From Betaproteobacteria bacterium Ga0077532 (lineage in GTDB: Bacteria > Pseudomonadota > Gammaproteobacteria > Burkholderiales > Ga0077523), in assembly GCA_001464895.1 (NCBI GenBank), contig LNEE01000027.1, forward strand, positions 87,855 through 151,854: 64,000 nucleotides of DNA. Reading direction: 5' to 3'. The notes beneath the pieces are model-generated. The model ran no database searches, was not told where the DNA came from, and saw only the letters and a program-made list of their open reading frames with translations. How positions within the stretch are numbered: position 1 is the first letter of the stretch; each line of letters begins with the position of its first letter. Position numbers and translations under genes: made by a program. Positions 44,900-53,161 of this stretch are shown piece by piece.

Positions 44900-46306
44900 T
44901 CACGCGGGCGGACGCACCTGGGCCCAGGGACGCGCCTGCTCGAACGCGCGCGACGCCTGCAGCACCCGGAGATCCCGGAAGCGCCCGGCGACGATCTGCA
45001 GCCCCACCGGGAGGCCCGCATCGGTGAACCCACAGGGCACCGTGGCCGCAGGCAACCCGGTCAGGTTGAACGGATAGCTGAAGCCGGCCCAGCGCAGCCA
45101 GTCCCACGGATGCTGTTCCCAATGCGCCGGGATGAGCCGCGTGGCGTCGAAGGCCGCGACGGACAGCGACGGCGTGAGCAGCAGGTCGTAGCGCTGGAAG
45201 AACGCGTTCACGCGGTCGTAGTACGCGAGGCGCTCGGCCTGGGCCCGGCAGTAGTCGGCGGCGGAGTACGTGAGGCCATGGCGCGTGATCGCGACGAGGC
45301 CCGGGTCCATGCGATCGGCCCACTGGTCCAGCAGGTTTCCCAGCATCCCCGCATAGTTCGACGAGAAGTGGCAGTGCACGATGTCGGTGGCGTCGCCCCA
45401 CCCGGGGTTCACCTCCTCCACGCTGCAGCCGAGCGATTCGAACGCCAGCGCGGCGATCTTCACGCGGTCGGCCACTTCGCGGTCCACGCGCAAGTAGCCG
45501 AGGTCGGGGCTGTACGCCACCCGGAGCCCCGCGATGCCCTCGTCGAGCCGGCCGAGGAAGTCCTCCGGCGTGGCCTCGAGGCTCGCCTGGTCGCGGTCGT
45601 CGGGGCCGGACATCACCTGGAGCATCAGCGCCGCATCGGCCACGGTGCGGGTCATCGGGCCCACGTGCGAGATGCCGCCGTTGCTCGGCATCGGCCAGTA
45701 GGGGATGCGACCGAACGTGGGCTTCAGACCGTAGATCCCGCAGAACGCGGCGGGCATGCGGATCGAGCCGGCACCGTCGGACCCCTGGTGCAGCGGCGCG
45801 ATCCCGGCCGCTGCACACGCCGCCGCGCCCGCGCTGGATCCGCCGGCATTCATGCCGTGCTTCCACGGGTTGTGGGTGATGCCGGTGACGGGGCTGTCGC
45901 CGTTGCCCTTCCACCCCAGCTCCGGCACGGTGGTCTTGCCGATGCTGATGCCACCGGCGGCTTCGAGGCGCTCCACGTGCACGTGATCGATGGTCGGTAC
46001 GCGGTCGCGATGGATCCATGAACCGCCCATGCTGCGCACACCCTTCGTGAGCGCGAGATCCTTGATGGTGAGGGGCAGGCCGTGCAGCGCACCGAGCGCG
46101 TCGCCCCGCATGACTGCGGCCTCGGCGGCGCGGGCAGCGGCTCGGGCAGTGTCGAACGTCGGCGTGCAGATCGCGTTCAGCTTCGGCTCGAGCGCCTCCG
46201 CACGGGCAAGCACGGCGTCCATGATCTCGACCGGCGAGAGGCTCCGGTCACGGATGCGGCGGGCAAGCTCGATGGCAGGCGTGAAGCAGAGGTCTTCCTG
46301 GTTCAT
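44900..46306 (-). CDS. Amidase signature family protein
   Basis: 468 residues with the complete Ser-cisSer-Lys triad: Lys82 (LTIKDLA), Ser157 (AGGSSAGAAA) and Ser181 (GSDGAGSIR). The spacing of 75 and 24 residues matches GatA-type amidases. It hydrolyses an amide to an acid and ammonia in the cytoplasm. The ATG at 46306 was chosen by family length. It is the first gene of an operon with a LivJ-like protein and a two-subunit TPP decarboxylase. It is not likely to be GatA because gatB and gatC are absent. Confidence 0.92.
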   Translation of the reverse strand: MNQEDLCFTPAIELARRIRDRSLSPVEIMDAVLARAEALEPKLNAICTPTFDTARAAARAAEAAVMRGDALGALHGLPLTIKDLALTKGVRSMGGSWIHRDRVPTIDHVHVERLEAAGGISIGKTTVPELGWKGNGDSPVTGITHNPWKHGMNAGGSSAGAAACAAAGIAPLHQGSDGAGSIRMPAAFCGIYGLKPTFGRIPYWPMPSNGGISHVGPMTRTVADAALMLQVMSGPDDRDQASLEATPEDFLGRLDEGIAGLRVAYSPDLGYLRVDREVADRVKIAALAFESLGCSVEEVNPGWGDATDIVHCHFSSNYAGMLGNLLDQWADRMDPGLVAITRHGLTYSAADYCRAQAERLAYYDRVNAFFQRYDLLLTPSLSVAAFDATRLIPAHWEQHPWDWLRWAGFSYPFNLTGLPAATVPCGFTDAGLPVGLQIVAGRFRDLRVLQASRAFEQARPWAQVRPPA

Positions 46307-46624
46307 GGGAACGCCTTCGACGGAGCGACCGACAGTGGCACGCGGGCGCCACCATATCACCGCGCGCGTCCGCAAAGCGCGCGCGGCAGCGAGCATTCGG
46401 TGCGGCACCGCGTCATCCGGCCGCGTGCGCGCAGAGGGGCGTGGCATGATGGGCTCGCTTGGCCCCGACCCTGGTGACCCCGATCCTCGGTGCGTCCGCC
46501 CCGCGCGCAAGCCACCCTGCGCGCGCCCTGCCATGTCCATCCCGCGGAGCACCTGCATGAATGAACCACTGTCGAAGCATCACGAGTCCCCGCGCGGCGC
46601 GCTGTCCGCCATCGGCCGGCCCGC
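46307..46624. other. Gene-free divergent interval
   Basis: 318 bases between the divergently transcribed amidase and Dabb genes. It should hold both promoters. I see only GC-rich sequence with a CGCGCGC...GCGCGCG stretch near 46363-46388 and no repeat of the families found elsewhere. Confidence 0.5.
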
Positions 46625-46936
46625 ATGATCCGCGAGGTCGTCCTCGTGGCCTTCCGGGAGGGCGTCCCGGCCGAGCGCCTGCGTGCGTTCGAAACGGCGT
46701 TCACGGCGCTGCGCCAACAGATCGACGAAATCCGCGAACTCGAGTGGGGCTTGAACGCCAGTCGCGAGAACCTGGCGGCGGGCTTCTCCCACTGTTTCCT
46801 CGTGACCTTCGACAACCTCGCCGCCCGCGACCGCTACGTCGACCATCCGGACCATCGGGCCGTGCTGGCGATGATGGACCCGTGGATCGAACGGCGGCTG
46901 GTGGTGGACTACAAGCCGAGGAATGGGTTGGCTTGA
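46625..46936 (+). CDS. Dabb (stress-responsive A/B barrel) family protein
   Basis: 103 residues, one ferredoxin-like Dabb domain. The start MIREVVLVAFREGV, middle LEWGLNASRENLAAGFSHCF (as LEWGLNASREN and GFSHCFLVTF) and DRYVDHPDHRAVL are characteristic. Proteins of this fold dimerise and act as stress proteins, monooxygenase-like enzymes or cyclases. The gene stands alone, between the amidase promoter region and a repeat block. Confidence 0.87.
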   Translation: MIREVVLVAFREGVPAERLRAFETAFTALRQQIDEIRELEWGLNASRENLAAGFSHCFLVTFDNLAARDRYVDHPDHRAVLAMMDPWIERRLVVDYKPRNGLA

Positions 46937-47291
46937 GGCTGGCGGTGGAGGTCGACGCGTTTCCTCGCATCGACCGCTTTGGGAGGCTGCGTCTTTAGGA
47001 CACGGGGCTATACAAGGGGCCCTCCCCTTGTTGGTACACCGCGCGGCCAAGCCGCCGCGGGCCATGCCCCTGTAGGAGGGGGCCATGCCCCCGAAAGCGG
47101 TGGATGCAAGGAAACGCCTCAACCGGAGCCATCGCTTTCGCGGGCATGGCCCGCTCCTACAAATGCGCGGCCCATTCCCTCGGTAGTGGCGCATCCGCGG
47201 GGGATATACAAGGGGCTCTCCCCTTGTTGGTACACCGCGCGGCCAAGCCGCCGCGGGCCGTCAGGCCCGAGAGGCGGGCCATGGGCCCCTC
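46937..47291. repeat. Mixed GTAG and CAAGGGG-hairpin repeats
   Basis: 355 gene-free bases between converging genes. Two copies of the CAAGGGG/CCCCTTG hairpin followed by TTGGTACACCGCGCGGCC occur about 206 bases apart (near 47010 and 47217). Between them are GTAG palindromes at about 47071-47100 (stem GGGGGC-CAT-GCCCCC) and, inverted, 47130-47160. A further one ends at 47290, a few bases from the stop of the ABM-domain gene. Confidence 0.82.
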
Positions 47292-47588
47292 CTACAGAGG
47301 CAAACCATCCAGCAACCGGCACGTCACGAACGTGAGCCGTCGCTCGATGGCCGCTGCCTCCTCCCGGAACCGCGCGACCAGCGGTCCCTCGCGATGCGCC
47401 TGGAACGCCGCCTCGTCTTCGTAGACCTCGTACAGCATCAGGTTGTGGTCGGGCTGCAGCACTTCGAACCGCAAGGTGCCGGGTTCCTGGGCGAGACATC
47501 GGTCACGATGCGCGAAGAGCAGCGGGAGGAAATCGGCGATCTTCTCCGGCGCGATCTCGTACGTGGCGACTACGGCGAACTTTGCCAT
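47292..47588 (-). CDS. Antibiotic biosynthesis monooxygenase (ABM) domain protein
   Basis: 98 residues, single ABM ferredoxin-like domain. Family segments are FAVVATYEIAPEKIADFLPL, EPGTLRFEVLQ and LYEVYEDEAAFQAHREGP. The last motif, with HREG, is typical of YgiN/LsrG-like proteins. These act on quinones, aldehydes or autoinducer derivatives without a cofactor. It is the last of a run of small minus-strand genes, 65 bases after the PNPOx-like gene. Confidence 0.87.
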   Translation of the reverse strand: MAKFAVVATYEIAPEKIADFLPLLFAHRDRCLAQEPGTLRFEVLQPDHNLMLYEVYEDEAAFQAHREGPLVARFREEAAAIERRLTFVTCRLLDGLPL

Positions 47589-47653
47589 CGGGGGTTACCA
47601 GGTTGGATGCGGCCGGCGGCCGTGGATTGGGTGAGGATCGGGGCAAGGCGGCC

Positions 47654-48205
47654 TCAGCCGCCACGCGCCACGATGTCGGTGGAGAGCCCGTCGATGCTGT
47701 GCTGGTTCTTCTCGGCCCAGTATCGCTTCACGCCCTCCGCGCCCTGCCGGACGGCCCAATCGCTGAGCAGCGGGCGATCCTCGACGTACGACATCATCGG
47801 GACAGCCATCCCGCACGACGTCTGCACGAGGTCGACGGCGAGATCGAAGATCTGCCGCGCGCCAGGCAGCGGTGCGAACCTGGGGAACAGGTCGGTCCAT
47901 TCCGGATCCACGGGGTGGATCACCCTGGCAGACCCGTACAACCGCAGGATCATCGGCGGGCCCTCGAACGCACAGAACATGATGGTCATCCGTGATTGCC
48001 GCTGCACGTGCGCCGATGTCTCGTTGCCGCTGCCCGTGACGTTCAACCACGCGACCCGCTTGGGGCCCAGCACCCGGAAGGCGTCCATGCCCTTGGGCGA
48101 GACGTTCACGCGGCTGTCCGCGGTGGCGGTACCGACGAAGAACATCTTCTGCGCCACGATGAACTCGACGTGGCGATCGGACATCGCCTCGAACTTCTTC
48201 CCCAT
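47654..48205 (-). CDS. Pyridoxamine 5'-phosphate oxidase family protein
   Basis: 183 residues, split beta barrel binding FMN or a related flavin. The start has AAAGGAAG six bases upstream. Segments EFIVAQKMFFVGTATADSRV, VNVSPKGMDAFRVLG and TIMFCAFEGPPMILRLYG match the PNPOx-like group often annotated as general stress or F420-like proteins. It lacks the C-terminal substrate residues of true PdxH. The role is probably reduction or oxidation of a small metabolite. Confidence 0.87.
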   Translation of the reverse strand: MGKKFEAMSDRHVEFIVAQKMFFVGTATADSRVNVSPKGMDAFRVLGPKRVAWLNVTGSGNETSAHVQRQSRMTIMFCAFEGPPMILRLYGSARVIHPVDPEWTDLFPRFAPLPGARQIFDLAVDLVQTSCGMAVPMMSYVEDRPLLSDWAVRQGAEGVKRYWAEKNQHSIDGLSTDIVARGG

Positions 48206-48257
48206 GATGACTTCCTTTCGTTGCCGGACGAATGCCCGGATGACGCCACGTGCCGGG

Positions 48258-48758
48258 TCAGGCGGCCTGCCCAGTTGCCGGCGCCGCGCCGTACACGGTG
48301 CCGTTCTTCCAGCTGTCGACGTACGCCTCGATCGACAGCTTCCACGGGTTCCGCATGTGTTCGTCGAAGTACTCGAAGAGCACTCCCTCGTGGGCGATCA
48401 TCGAGAGCAGCACGGTGGCCCCATCGTCCCCGCCCCACTCGTCGTGCGGATGCGCGTCCGCCGGCGAGAGCGCGTAGGCCCCCGCCTTCCGACGCACCAT
48501 TCGCGTCGCGCCATCGGGCAGCAACTCGTTCAGGAACTGCTCGCCTTCGAGGACCATCGTGACGGTGGACGCGACATGGCGATGCCGGCGGCAGTGCCCG
48601 CCCTTGCCATAGCGGAGCAGCATGTCGAGCCGGCCGGTCGAAAGGTCGTAGCCCAGGAGGCTGTACTCGAAGTCGACGCGGAAGGCCGTGCAGGACGGAT
48701 CGGTAACCCGCCGCCACGCGACGGTGTCGAGATCGAAAGTGCTGACGATGGCAGGCAT
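48258..48758 (-). CDS. Cupin-domain protein
   Basis: 166 residues with a double-stranded beta helix. Metal-ligand-like residues appear in GHCRRHRHVASTVTMVLEGE, near residues 54-73 (His55, His59, His61, Glu73), and in ADAHPHDEWGG near 100-110. It resembles single-domain cupin regulators and dioxygenases such as ChrR-like or acetylacetone-cleaving proteins. There is no DNA-binding domain. It is the first gene of the small minus-strand run and lies beside the 48.9-kb repeat array. Confidence 0.83.
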   Translation of the reverse strand: MPAIVSTFDLDTVAWRRVTDPSCTAFRVDFEYSLLGYDLSTGRLDMLLRYGKGGHCRRHRHVASTVTMVLEGEQFLNELLPDGATRMVRRKAGAYALSPADAHPHDEWGGDDGATVLLSMIAHEGVLFEYFDEHMRNPWKLSIEAYVDSWKNGTVYGAAPATGQAA

Positions 48759-49263
48759 GGAGGATTGCTCGGCGGGAACAGGCTGAGGAGTGTGCCGCAG
48801 GCGACGGCGGTGGAGAACCTGAATCGGATTCGCCGCTGCGCCAAAGCCCGCGCCGCGTCGAGCGATGCTCGACCCACGAAGGGCCTAGGTTACTGGAACC
48901 CGCAGCGCTGGAAACCAACCCCCGTGGGTCGAGCTTCGCTCGACGCCCGCGTCCCTGGATTCGCCGCTGTGCCCAAGCCATCGCTGTGTCGAGCGATGCT
49001 CGACCCACGAAGGGCCTTCGCGACGGGATGCCTCAGCGCTGAAAACAACCCCCGTGGGTCGGGCACTGCCCGACGCCCGCGTCCCTGGATTCGCCGCGCG
49101 CCCAAGCCATCGCCGCGTCGAGCGGTGCTCGACCCACGAAAGACTTCGCTACTGGAATCCGCAACGCTGAAAACAACCACCGTGGGTCGGGCTCCGCCCG
49201 ACGCCCGCGTCCCTGGATTCGCCGCTGTGCCCAAGCCCTGATCGCGTCGAGCCGAAGCTCGAA
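48759..49263. repeat. GTGG-type palindrome array, about three units of 130 bp
   Basis: From 48857 to 49261 the 130-base unit of the large 54.4-kb array recurs about three times in the opposite orientation. GTCGAGC-GAT-GCTCGAC (first base at 48857, 48988 and 49117) alternates with a second palindrome whose arms vary together: GTCGAGC-TTC-GCTCGAC, GTCGGGC-ACT-GCCCGAC and GTCGGGC-TCC-GCCCGAC. The last copy ends next to the EthD stop codon. No gene is supported. Confidence 0.88.
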
Positions 49264-49587
49264 TCAGCCGGGATACCCGACCGTCACCTCGCTGATCTGC
49301 AACACCGGGGACAGGTCCGTGTAGTTCGGGATGTCCGCCATGATCTCCTTGGCGTGCGGCCCGAAACCCGCCTGGAAATCGTCGACGGAATCGCAGTAGA
49401 TGTGGCACATGCCGATGTACGTGGGCGGCGAGCCCGGGGCGCCGCCAGCCAGCCCCTGGTCGACCGTGTAGTACCTGCACTTGTCGCCCATGCGCGCCTT
49501 GACCAGCGGCATGTGCGTGTCGCGGTAGTACGCGTGATCGAATCGCGCGCCGGGGGTGTTGGGGTACATCACGCTCACCTTGATCAT
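49264..49587 (-). CDS. EthD family protein
   Basis: 107 residues, one EthD ferredoxin-like domain. Characteristic segments are VSVMYPNTPGARFDHAYYRD, HMPLVKARMGD and DFQAGFGPHAKEIMADIPNY. EthD proteins support P450 ether degradation or reduce methyl-ketone-like substrates; many are of unknown role. A GGAGACGGAAACC stretch precedes the ATG. It lies 19 bases after the GFA gene and is probably in an operon with it. Confidence 0.9.
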   Translation of the reverse strand: MIKVSVMYPNTPGARFDHAYYRDTHMPLVKARMGDKCRYYTVDQGLAGGAPGSPPTYIGMCHIYCDSVDDFQAGFGPHAKEIMADIPNYTDLSPVLQISEVTVGYPG

Positions 49588-49606
49588 GGTTTCCGTCTCC
49601 TGAGGT

Positions 49607-50044
49607 CTAGCGGGATTCACCAGCGCCACGCCGACGCAGCAAGGTCGGCGGAGCGAAGGTGTCGAACTGGGGGATGTCGTCGTCGATCGGCTCCCACTGC
49701 GCCTTGTCCGAGACCCAGGTGTGGGCCAGCGGCTGGCGCAGGAACGGGGTGTCGAGCGACCCGAGACGCAGGCGGAGCACGTCCGGTGCGGCGCCCAGGT
49801 AGGCGTAGATCGGACTGCCGCAGTGGCCGCAGAAGACGCGGAACTTGCCCGGCGAGGATTCGTATTCGCGCAGCAACGCTGCGCCGTGCTCGAGATGGAA
49901 ATCCGCCCGCCCGATCGGCGCGTTGGCCGAATGCCCCGCCCCACCCGCCTTGCGGCAGCTCGCGCAATGGCAGTAGCCGAAATCACCGGGCTCGGCCGAG
50001 AGTCTGTATCGGATGCCACCGCAGAGGCAGCTGCCTTCGAACAC
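49607..50044 (-). CDS. GFA family zinc protein (glutathione-formaldehyde activating-like)
   Basis: 145 residues from a GTG at 50044, chosen because AAGGAG is six bases upstream and the domain starts at once (FEGSCLCGGIRY). Zinc sites are CLCGG, YCHCASCRKAGG and FCGHCGSPIY. A longer ATG start at 50122 would add an unrelated N terminus. The family includes glutathione-dependent formaldehyde-activating enzyme, but most members, including this one, have no known substrate. Confidence 0.85.
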   Translation of the reverse strand: MFEGSCLCGGIRYRLSAEPGDFGYCHCASCRKAGGAGHSANAPIGRADFHLEHGAALLREYESSPGKFRVFCGHCGSPIYAYLGAAPDVLRLRLGSLDTPFLRQPLAHTWVSDKAQWEPIDDDIPQFDTFAPPTLLRRRGAGESR

Positions 50045-50207
50045 TTTCGTCTCCTTGCAACCGCCCGCATCCTGGCGAGAACCCGCACCGCGATCGGTGT
50101 CGGGACGGCGGAGGATAGCCATCGACGATTCCCCAGCGCAATGCGCATGCGCCGAGCCGCACCGTGCCCGGGTTTTCTCCGCGCGCCGCCTCCGGCCATA
50201 ATGCGGC

Positions 50208-51869
50208 ATGGTCCGACCTGCCCAGCAACTCCACGCCCCACGCCCTCCCGTCACCCCGCGCCCGGCCGCCACCGTACTGCTGCTGCGCGATGGACCGCAG
50301 GGTCTCGAAGTCCTGATGACACGCCGCGCAATGACCGCGAGCTTCGCGCCCGGCGCCTACGTGTTCCCCGGCGGCGGGATCGAAGCCGCCGATGCGTCGC
50401 CGAACACCTTCGCCCAGACACGCCGCCGCCCGACGCAGGACGACACGCGCCTCGTCCAGGCCATCGCCGCCATCCGTGAGAGCTTCGAGGAACTGGGGGT
50501 TCTGCTGGCGCGTCACGTCGACGGGCGTCACGCGACGACCGCGGACGTCGCAGCCCTGGATCGCCACGGACCCTTCGTCGCACAGTGCGTCGCCCGGGGA
50601 CTCACGCTCGCCGCCGACGAGGTGTTCATCCTGGCGCACTGGATCACCGACCGCGACCTACCCCGCCGCTTCGACGTGCCGTTCCTCGTGGCGCGCGTGC
50701 CGGAGGACCAGGAACCCGTCGCGGACGAGAAGGAGCAGTTCGAGCCCGTCTGGGTGCGCCCGGCCGATGCGCTGGAGCGGCATCGCGCGGGGCAGTTCTT
50801 CATCATCTTCCCGACCATCCGCACGCTGGAGCGACTGCAGGCGTTCGCGCGCGTCGACGAAGTACTGGCGAGCTGCGCCGGCGAGCAACCCTGGTTCGTG
50901 AGCTGTCCGCGCGCGGGGATCCTCGCGGGCAAGGAGCAACGGTTCATGGAGCACGAGCCGCCCTTCGGCGAACTCGCGCTCGTGTGCCCCGAGGGGCAGA
51001 TGGTGCATCACCTCGACTGGCAGTCGGACCATCCGGTGCCCCTGCTGCGCAACGTGCAGCGGCTGACCTGCGGGAACCCGGGCGTGATGACCGGCCCCGG
51101 CACGAACAGCTACGTCGTCGGCGACCCCGACACCGGCCACATCGTGATCGACCCCGGTCCCGAGGATGCCGAACACCAGGAACGCCTCTGGCGCGCCGCC
51201 GGCGGCGACATCCGCCTCATCGTCTGCACGCATTCGCATCCCGATCACTCGCCCGGCGCGCGCCCGCTGCAGGCCCTGTGCGAACGCCACGGCCACAAGC
51301 CGCCGCTGCTAGGCCTGTCGTCGCTGCCGACCGCACGCGCCGCGAGCCACTTCGTCCCGGACCGCGAACTCGCCGACGGTGAACGCCTGGTGCTCGAAGG
51401 TCCCGATCACCGCCACACGCTGCGCGTGATCCACACGCCTGGCCACGCTGCCAACCACCTGTGCCTCGTCCTCGAAGAAGACGGCCTGCTCTTCAGCGGC
51501 GATCACGTGCTGAACGGCAGCACCACGGTGATCGATCCGCCCGACGGCCACATGAGCGACTACCTCGCCTCGCTCGACCGCCTGGAGGCCGCGTGCGCCA
51601 CCGACCACATCGAGTTCATCCTCCCCGCGCACGGATACGTGCTGGGCAACGTGTTCGGCGACGCGCACGACGCGACGGACGTCATCCGCCGATTGCGCCT
51701 GCACCGCCTGCAACGCGAGGCGAAGATCCTCGCCGTGATGCGCGCCCTGCCGGAAGGCACGATGCAGGACTGGCTGGCGCAGGCCTACGACGACGTACCG
51801 TCGCGGATGTGGCCGGTGGCGATGCGGTCACTCACGGCGCACGTGGAGCGGCTGCGGGAGTTGATGTGA
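50208..51869 (+). CDS. NUDIX-like domain fused to MBL-fold hydrolase
   Basis: 553 residues. Residues 15-250 are NUDIX-like: FAPGAYVFPGGGIE, then RESFEELGVLL. About 40 extra residues separate the two halves of the Nudix box, as in the NUDT19/CoA-hydrolase type. Residues 280-553 are a metallo-beta-lactamase fold with the metal site THSHPDHSPG near 347, HTPGHAANH and FSGDHVLNG, like the LACTB2/glyoxalase II group. One could hydrolyse an acyl-CoA and the other a thioester or RNA; this is inference. It diverges from the GFA gene. Confidence 0.85.
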   Translation: MVRPAQQLHAPRPPVTPRPAATVLLLRDGPQGLEVLMTRRAMTASFAPGAYVFPGGGIEAADASPNTFAQTRRRPTQDDTRLVQAIAAIRESFEELGVLLARHVDGRHATTADVAALDRHGPFVAQCVARGLTLAADEVFILAHWITDRDLPRRFDVPFLVARVPEDQEPVADEKEQFEPVWVRPADALERHRAGQFFIIFPTIRTLERLQAFARVDEVLASCAGEQPWFVSCPRAGILAGKEQRFMEHEPPFGELALVCPEGQMVHHLDWQSDHPVPLLRNVQRLTCGNPGVMTGPGTNSYVVGDPDTGHIVIDPGPEDAEHQERLWRAAGGDIRLIVCTHSHPDHSPGARPLQALCERHGHKPPLLGLSSLPTARAASHFVPDRELADGERLVLEGPDHRHTLRVIHTPGHAANHLCLVLEEDGLLFSGDHVLNGSTTVIDPPDGHMSDYLASLDRLEAACATDHIEFILPAHGYVLGNVFGDAHDATDVIRRLRLHRLQREAKILAVMRALPEGTMQDWLAQAYDDVPSRMWPVAMRSLTAHVERLRELM

Positions 51870-51879
51870 TCCGTGGCGC

Positions 51880-52560
51880 TCACCGACCCACCCACCCGCC
51901 ACACACCGGAAACACCTGCCCGACGAAACAGTCCGCCGCGCTGCTGCACAGGTAGGCGGCGAACTGCGCGTCCTCGCGCGCCGACACCAGCCGGCCGAGT
52001 GGCACCTCGCGCGCGAGCCGCTCCTGGAACTTCGGATTCGCCTGCACTTCGGCCGGGAAGTAGGTCGGGTTGTCGACGAAGTTCTGCGCGATGGCATTGA
52101 CCTGCACGTTGTGCGGTGCCATCTCGATGCCCACCGCCTGCACGTAGGCGAGCTGCGCGCCGCGCGCCGCGCTGTAGGTGGACGTGCGCTTCATGCCGCG
52201 CAGGGCGGAAGCGCTCCCCATCACGAGGATCTTGCCGGCACGCCTCGCCACCATGTCCGGCGTGGCCGCGCGCACCAGACGCGGCAGCGGGTCCACGAGC
52301 GCTGCGAAGACTTCGCGCCATTCGTCTTCCGTGACCTCCGCCGCGGGCGTGGACGGCGCCTTCAGCGCGAGATTCGCCACGAGCACGTCGATGCGCCCCG
52401 CCTCGCGCACCACGCGCTCGGCCGCCCCGGGGTCGGACAGGGCGTCGTTGCTGGCCACGACGTCCGCCCCCTGTTCCCGGAAGACTTCGCAGAGCACGGG
52501 ACCCATGAACTCCGTCGCCTGGGTGATGAGGACACGCTTGCCGTCGAGGGTGTTCTGCAT
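51880..52560 (-). CDS. Putative halohydrin dehalogenase (SDR-derived)
   Basis: 226 residues, SDR fold without the NAD-binding TGxxxGxG. Instead it has T13-x4-F18-x-G20 (TQATEFMG). The catalytic set is Ser116-x12-Tyr129-x3-Arg133 (Arg in place of the SDR Lys). These two patterns define halohydrin dehalogenases. The C-terminal part NPTYFPAEVQANP and GQVFPVCGGW also aligns by eye with HheC. It should convert vicinal haloalcohols to epoxides and open epoxides with small anions. AGGAATCGATCC precedes the ATG. A cofactor-free SDR relative with another role is possible. Confidence 0.82.
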   Translation of the reverse strand: MQNTLDGKRVLITQATEFMGPVLCEVFREQGADVVASNDALSDPGAAERVVREAGRIDVLVANLALKAPSTPAAEVTEDEWREVFAALVDPLPRLVRAATPDMVARRAGKILVMGSASALRGMKRTSTYSAARGAQLAYVQAVGIEMAPHNVQVNAIAQNFVDNPTYFPAEVQANPKFQERLAREVPLGRLVSAREDAQFAAYLCSSAADCFVGQVFPVCGGWVGR

Positions 52561-52644
52561 GGATCGATTCCTGGTGGACAGGGTATGCCCGATTGTGCCC
52601 TGCGCTGCCCGACCGCGGACCAGTGCCCGGCGTGGATCCGCCCG

Positions 52645-53079
52645 TCAGGGAAGCGCCGACGCGTTGCCACCCTCGCCCGCGGCGTCGAGCGCCACGAACA
52701 CCTCCGACCGGATCAGCCACCGGCCGTCCCGCTTGACCCACTGCGCCGCGTAGCGCCCCGTCACCACCGGCGCATCGGAGACGTCGCCCGCGTACCCGGC
52801 CCATCGGCCTTCCTCGTACGCGAGCGGCCAGACCGTGCTCACCTCGACGGTGACGGCCTCGCGTTGATACACGAGCTTTCCAGCGCCGGCGCCCGCGTCG
52901 AGCATCTCGCGCGCCGCGGCGATGCCGTCGACCGGATGCCCAAGCCCGCGCCGGATGGTGATGTCGTCGGTCCAGTAGCTCGCGACGAGATCGAGATCGC
53001 CGGCCGCGATGGCACGCGTCTGGGCAAGTCGCGCAAGCCGGATGGCGGTTTCGTCGTCGCCCGATCCACGCGAAGGCAT
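52645..53079 (-). CDS. NTF2-like (SnoaL/DUF4440) family protein
   Basis: 144 residues, cone-shaped NTF2 fold. Segments ARLAQTRAIAAGDLDLVASY, WTDDITIRRGLGHPVDGIAA and RYAAQWVKRDGRWLIRSEVF are typical of DUF4440/SnoaL-like proteins, which may bind or isomerise small hydrophobic ligands. The ATG at 53079 was preferred because AAGG lies six bases upstream; 53085 is also possible. It lies between the flavin oxidoreductase and the halohydrin-dehalogenase-like gene on the same strand. Confidence 0.85.
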   Translation of the reverse strand: MPSRGSGDDETAIRLARLAQTRAIAAGDLDLVASYWTDDITIRRGLGHPVDGIAAAREMLDAGAGAGKLVYQREAVTVEVSTVWPLAYEEGRWAGYAGDVSDAPVVTGRYAAQWVKRDGRWLIRSEVFVALDAAGEGGNASALP

Positions 53080-53161
53080 CGTCATCCTTCGCCGCCGTGG
53101 GCGAGGTTGATCGCGGTCGTGTATCGGGAGGCGCGCCCGTCAGCCAGCTTAGCCATCGCCA

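Noticed and set aside
44900..46306. GatA subunit of Glu-tRNA amidotransferase
   Set aside because: No gatB or gatC genes are nearby, and the operon context is catabolic.
51880..52560. Ordinary SDR oxidoreductase or enoyl-ACP reductase
   Set aside because: The NAD-binding glycine motif is absent and the catalytic Lys is Arg; both fit halohydrin dehalogenases better.
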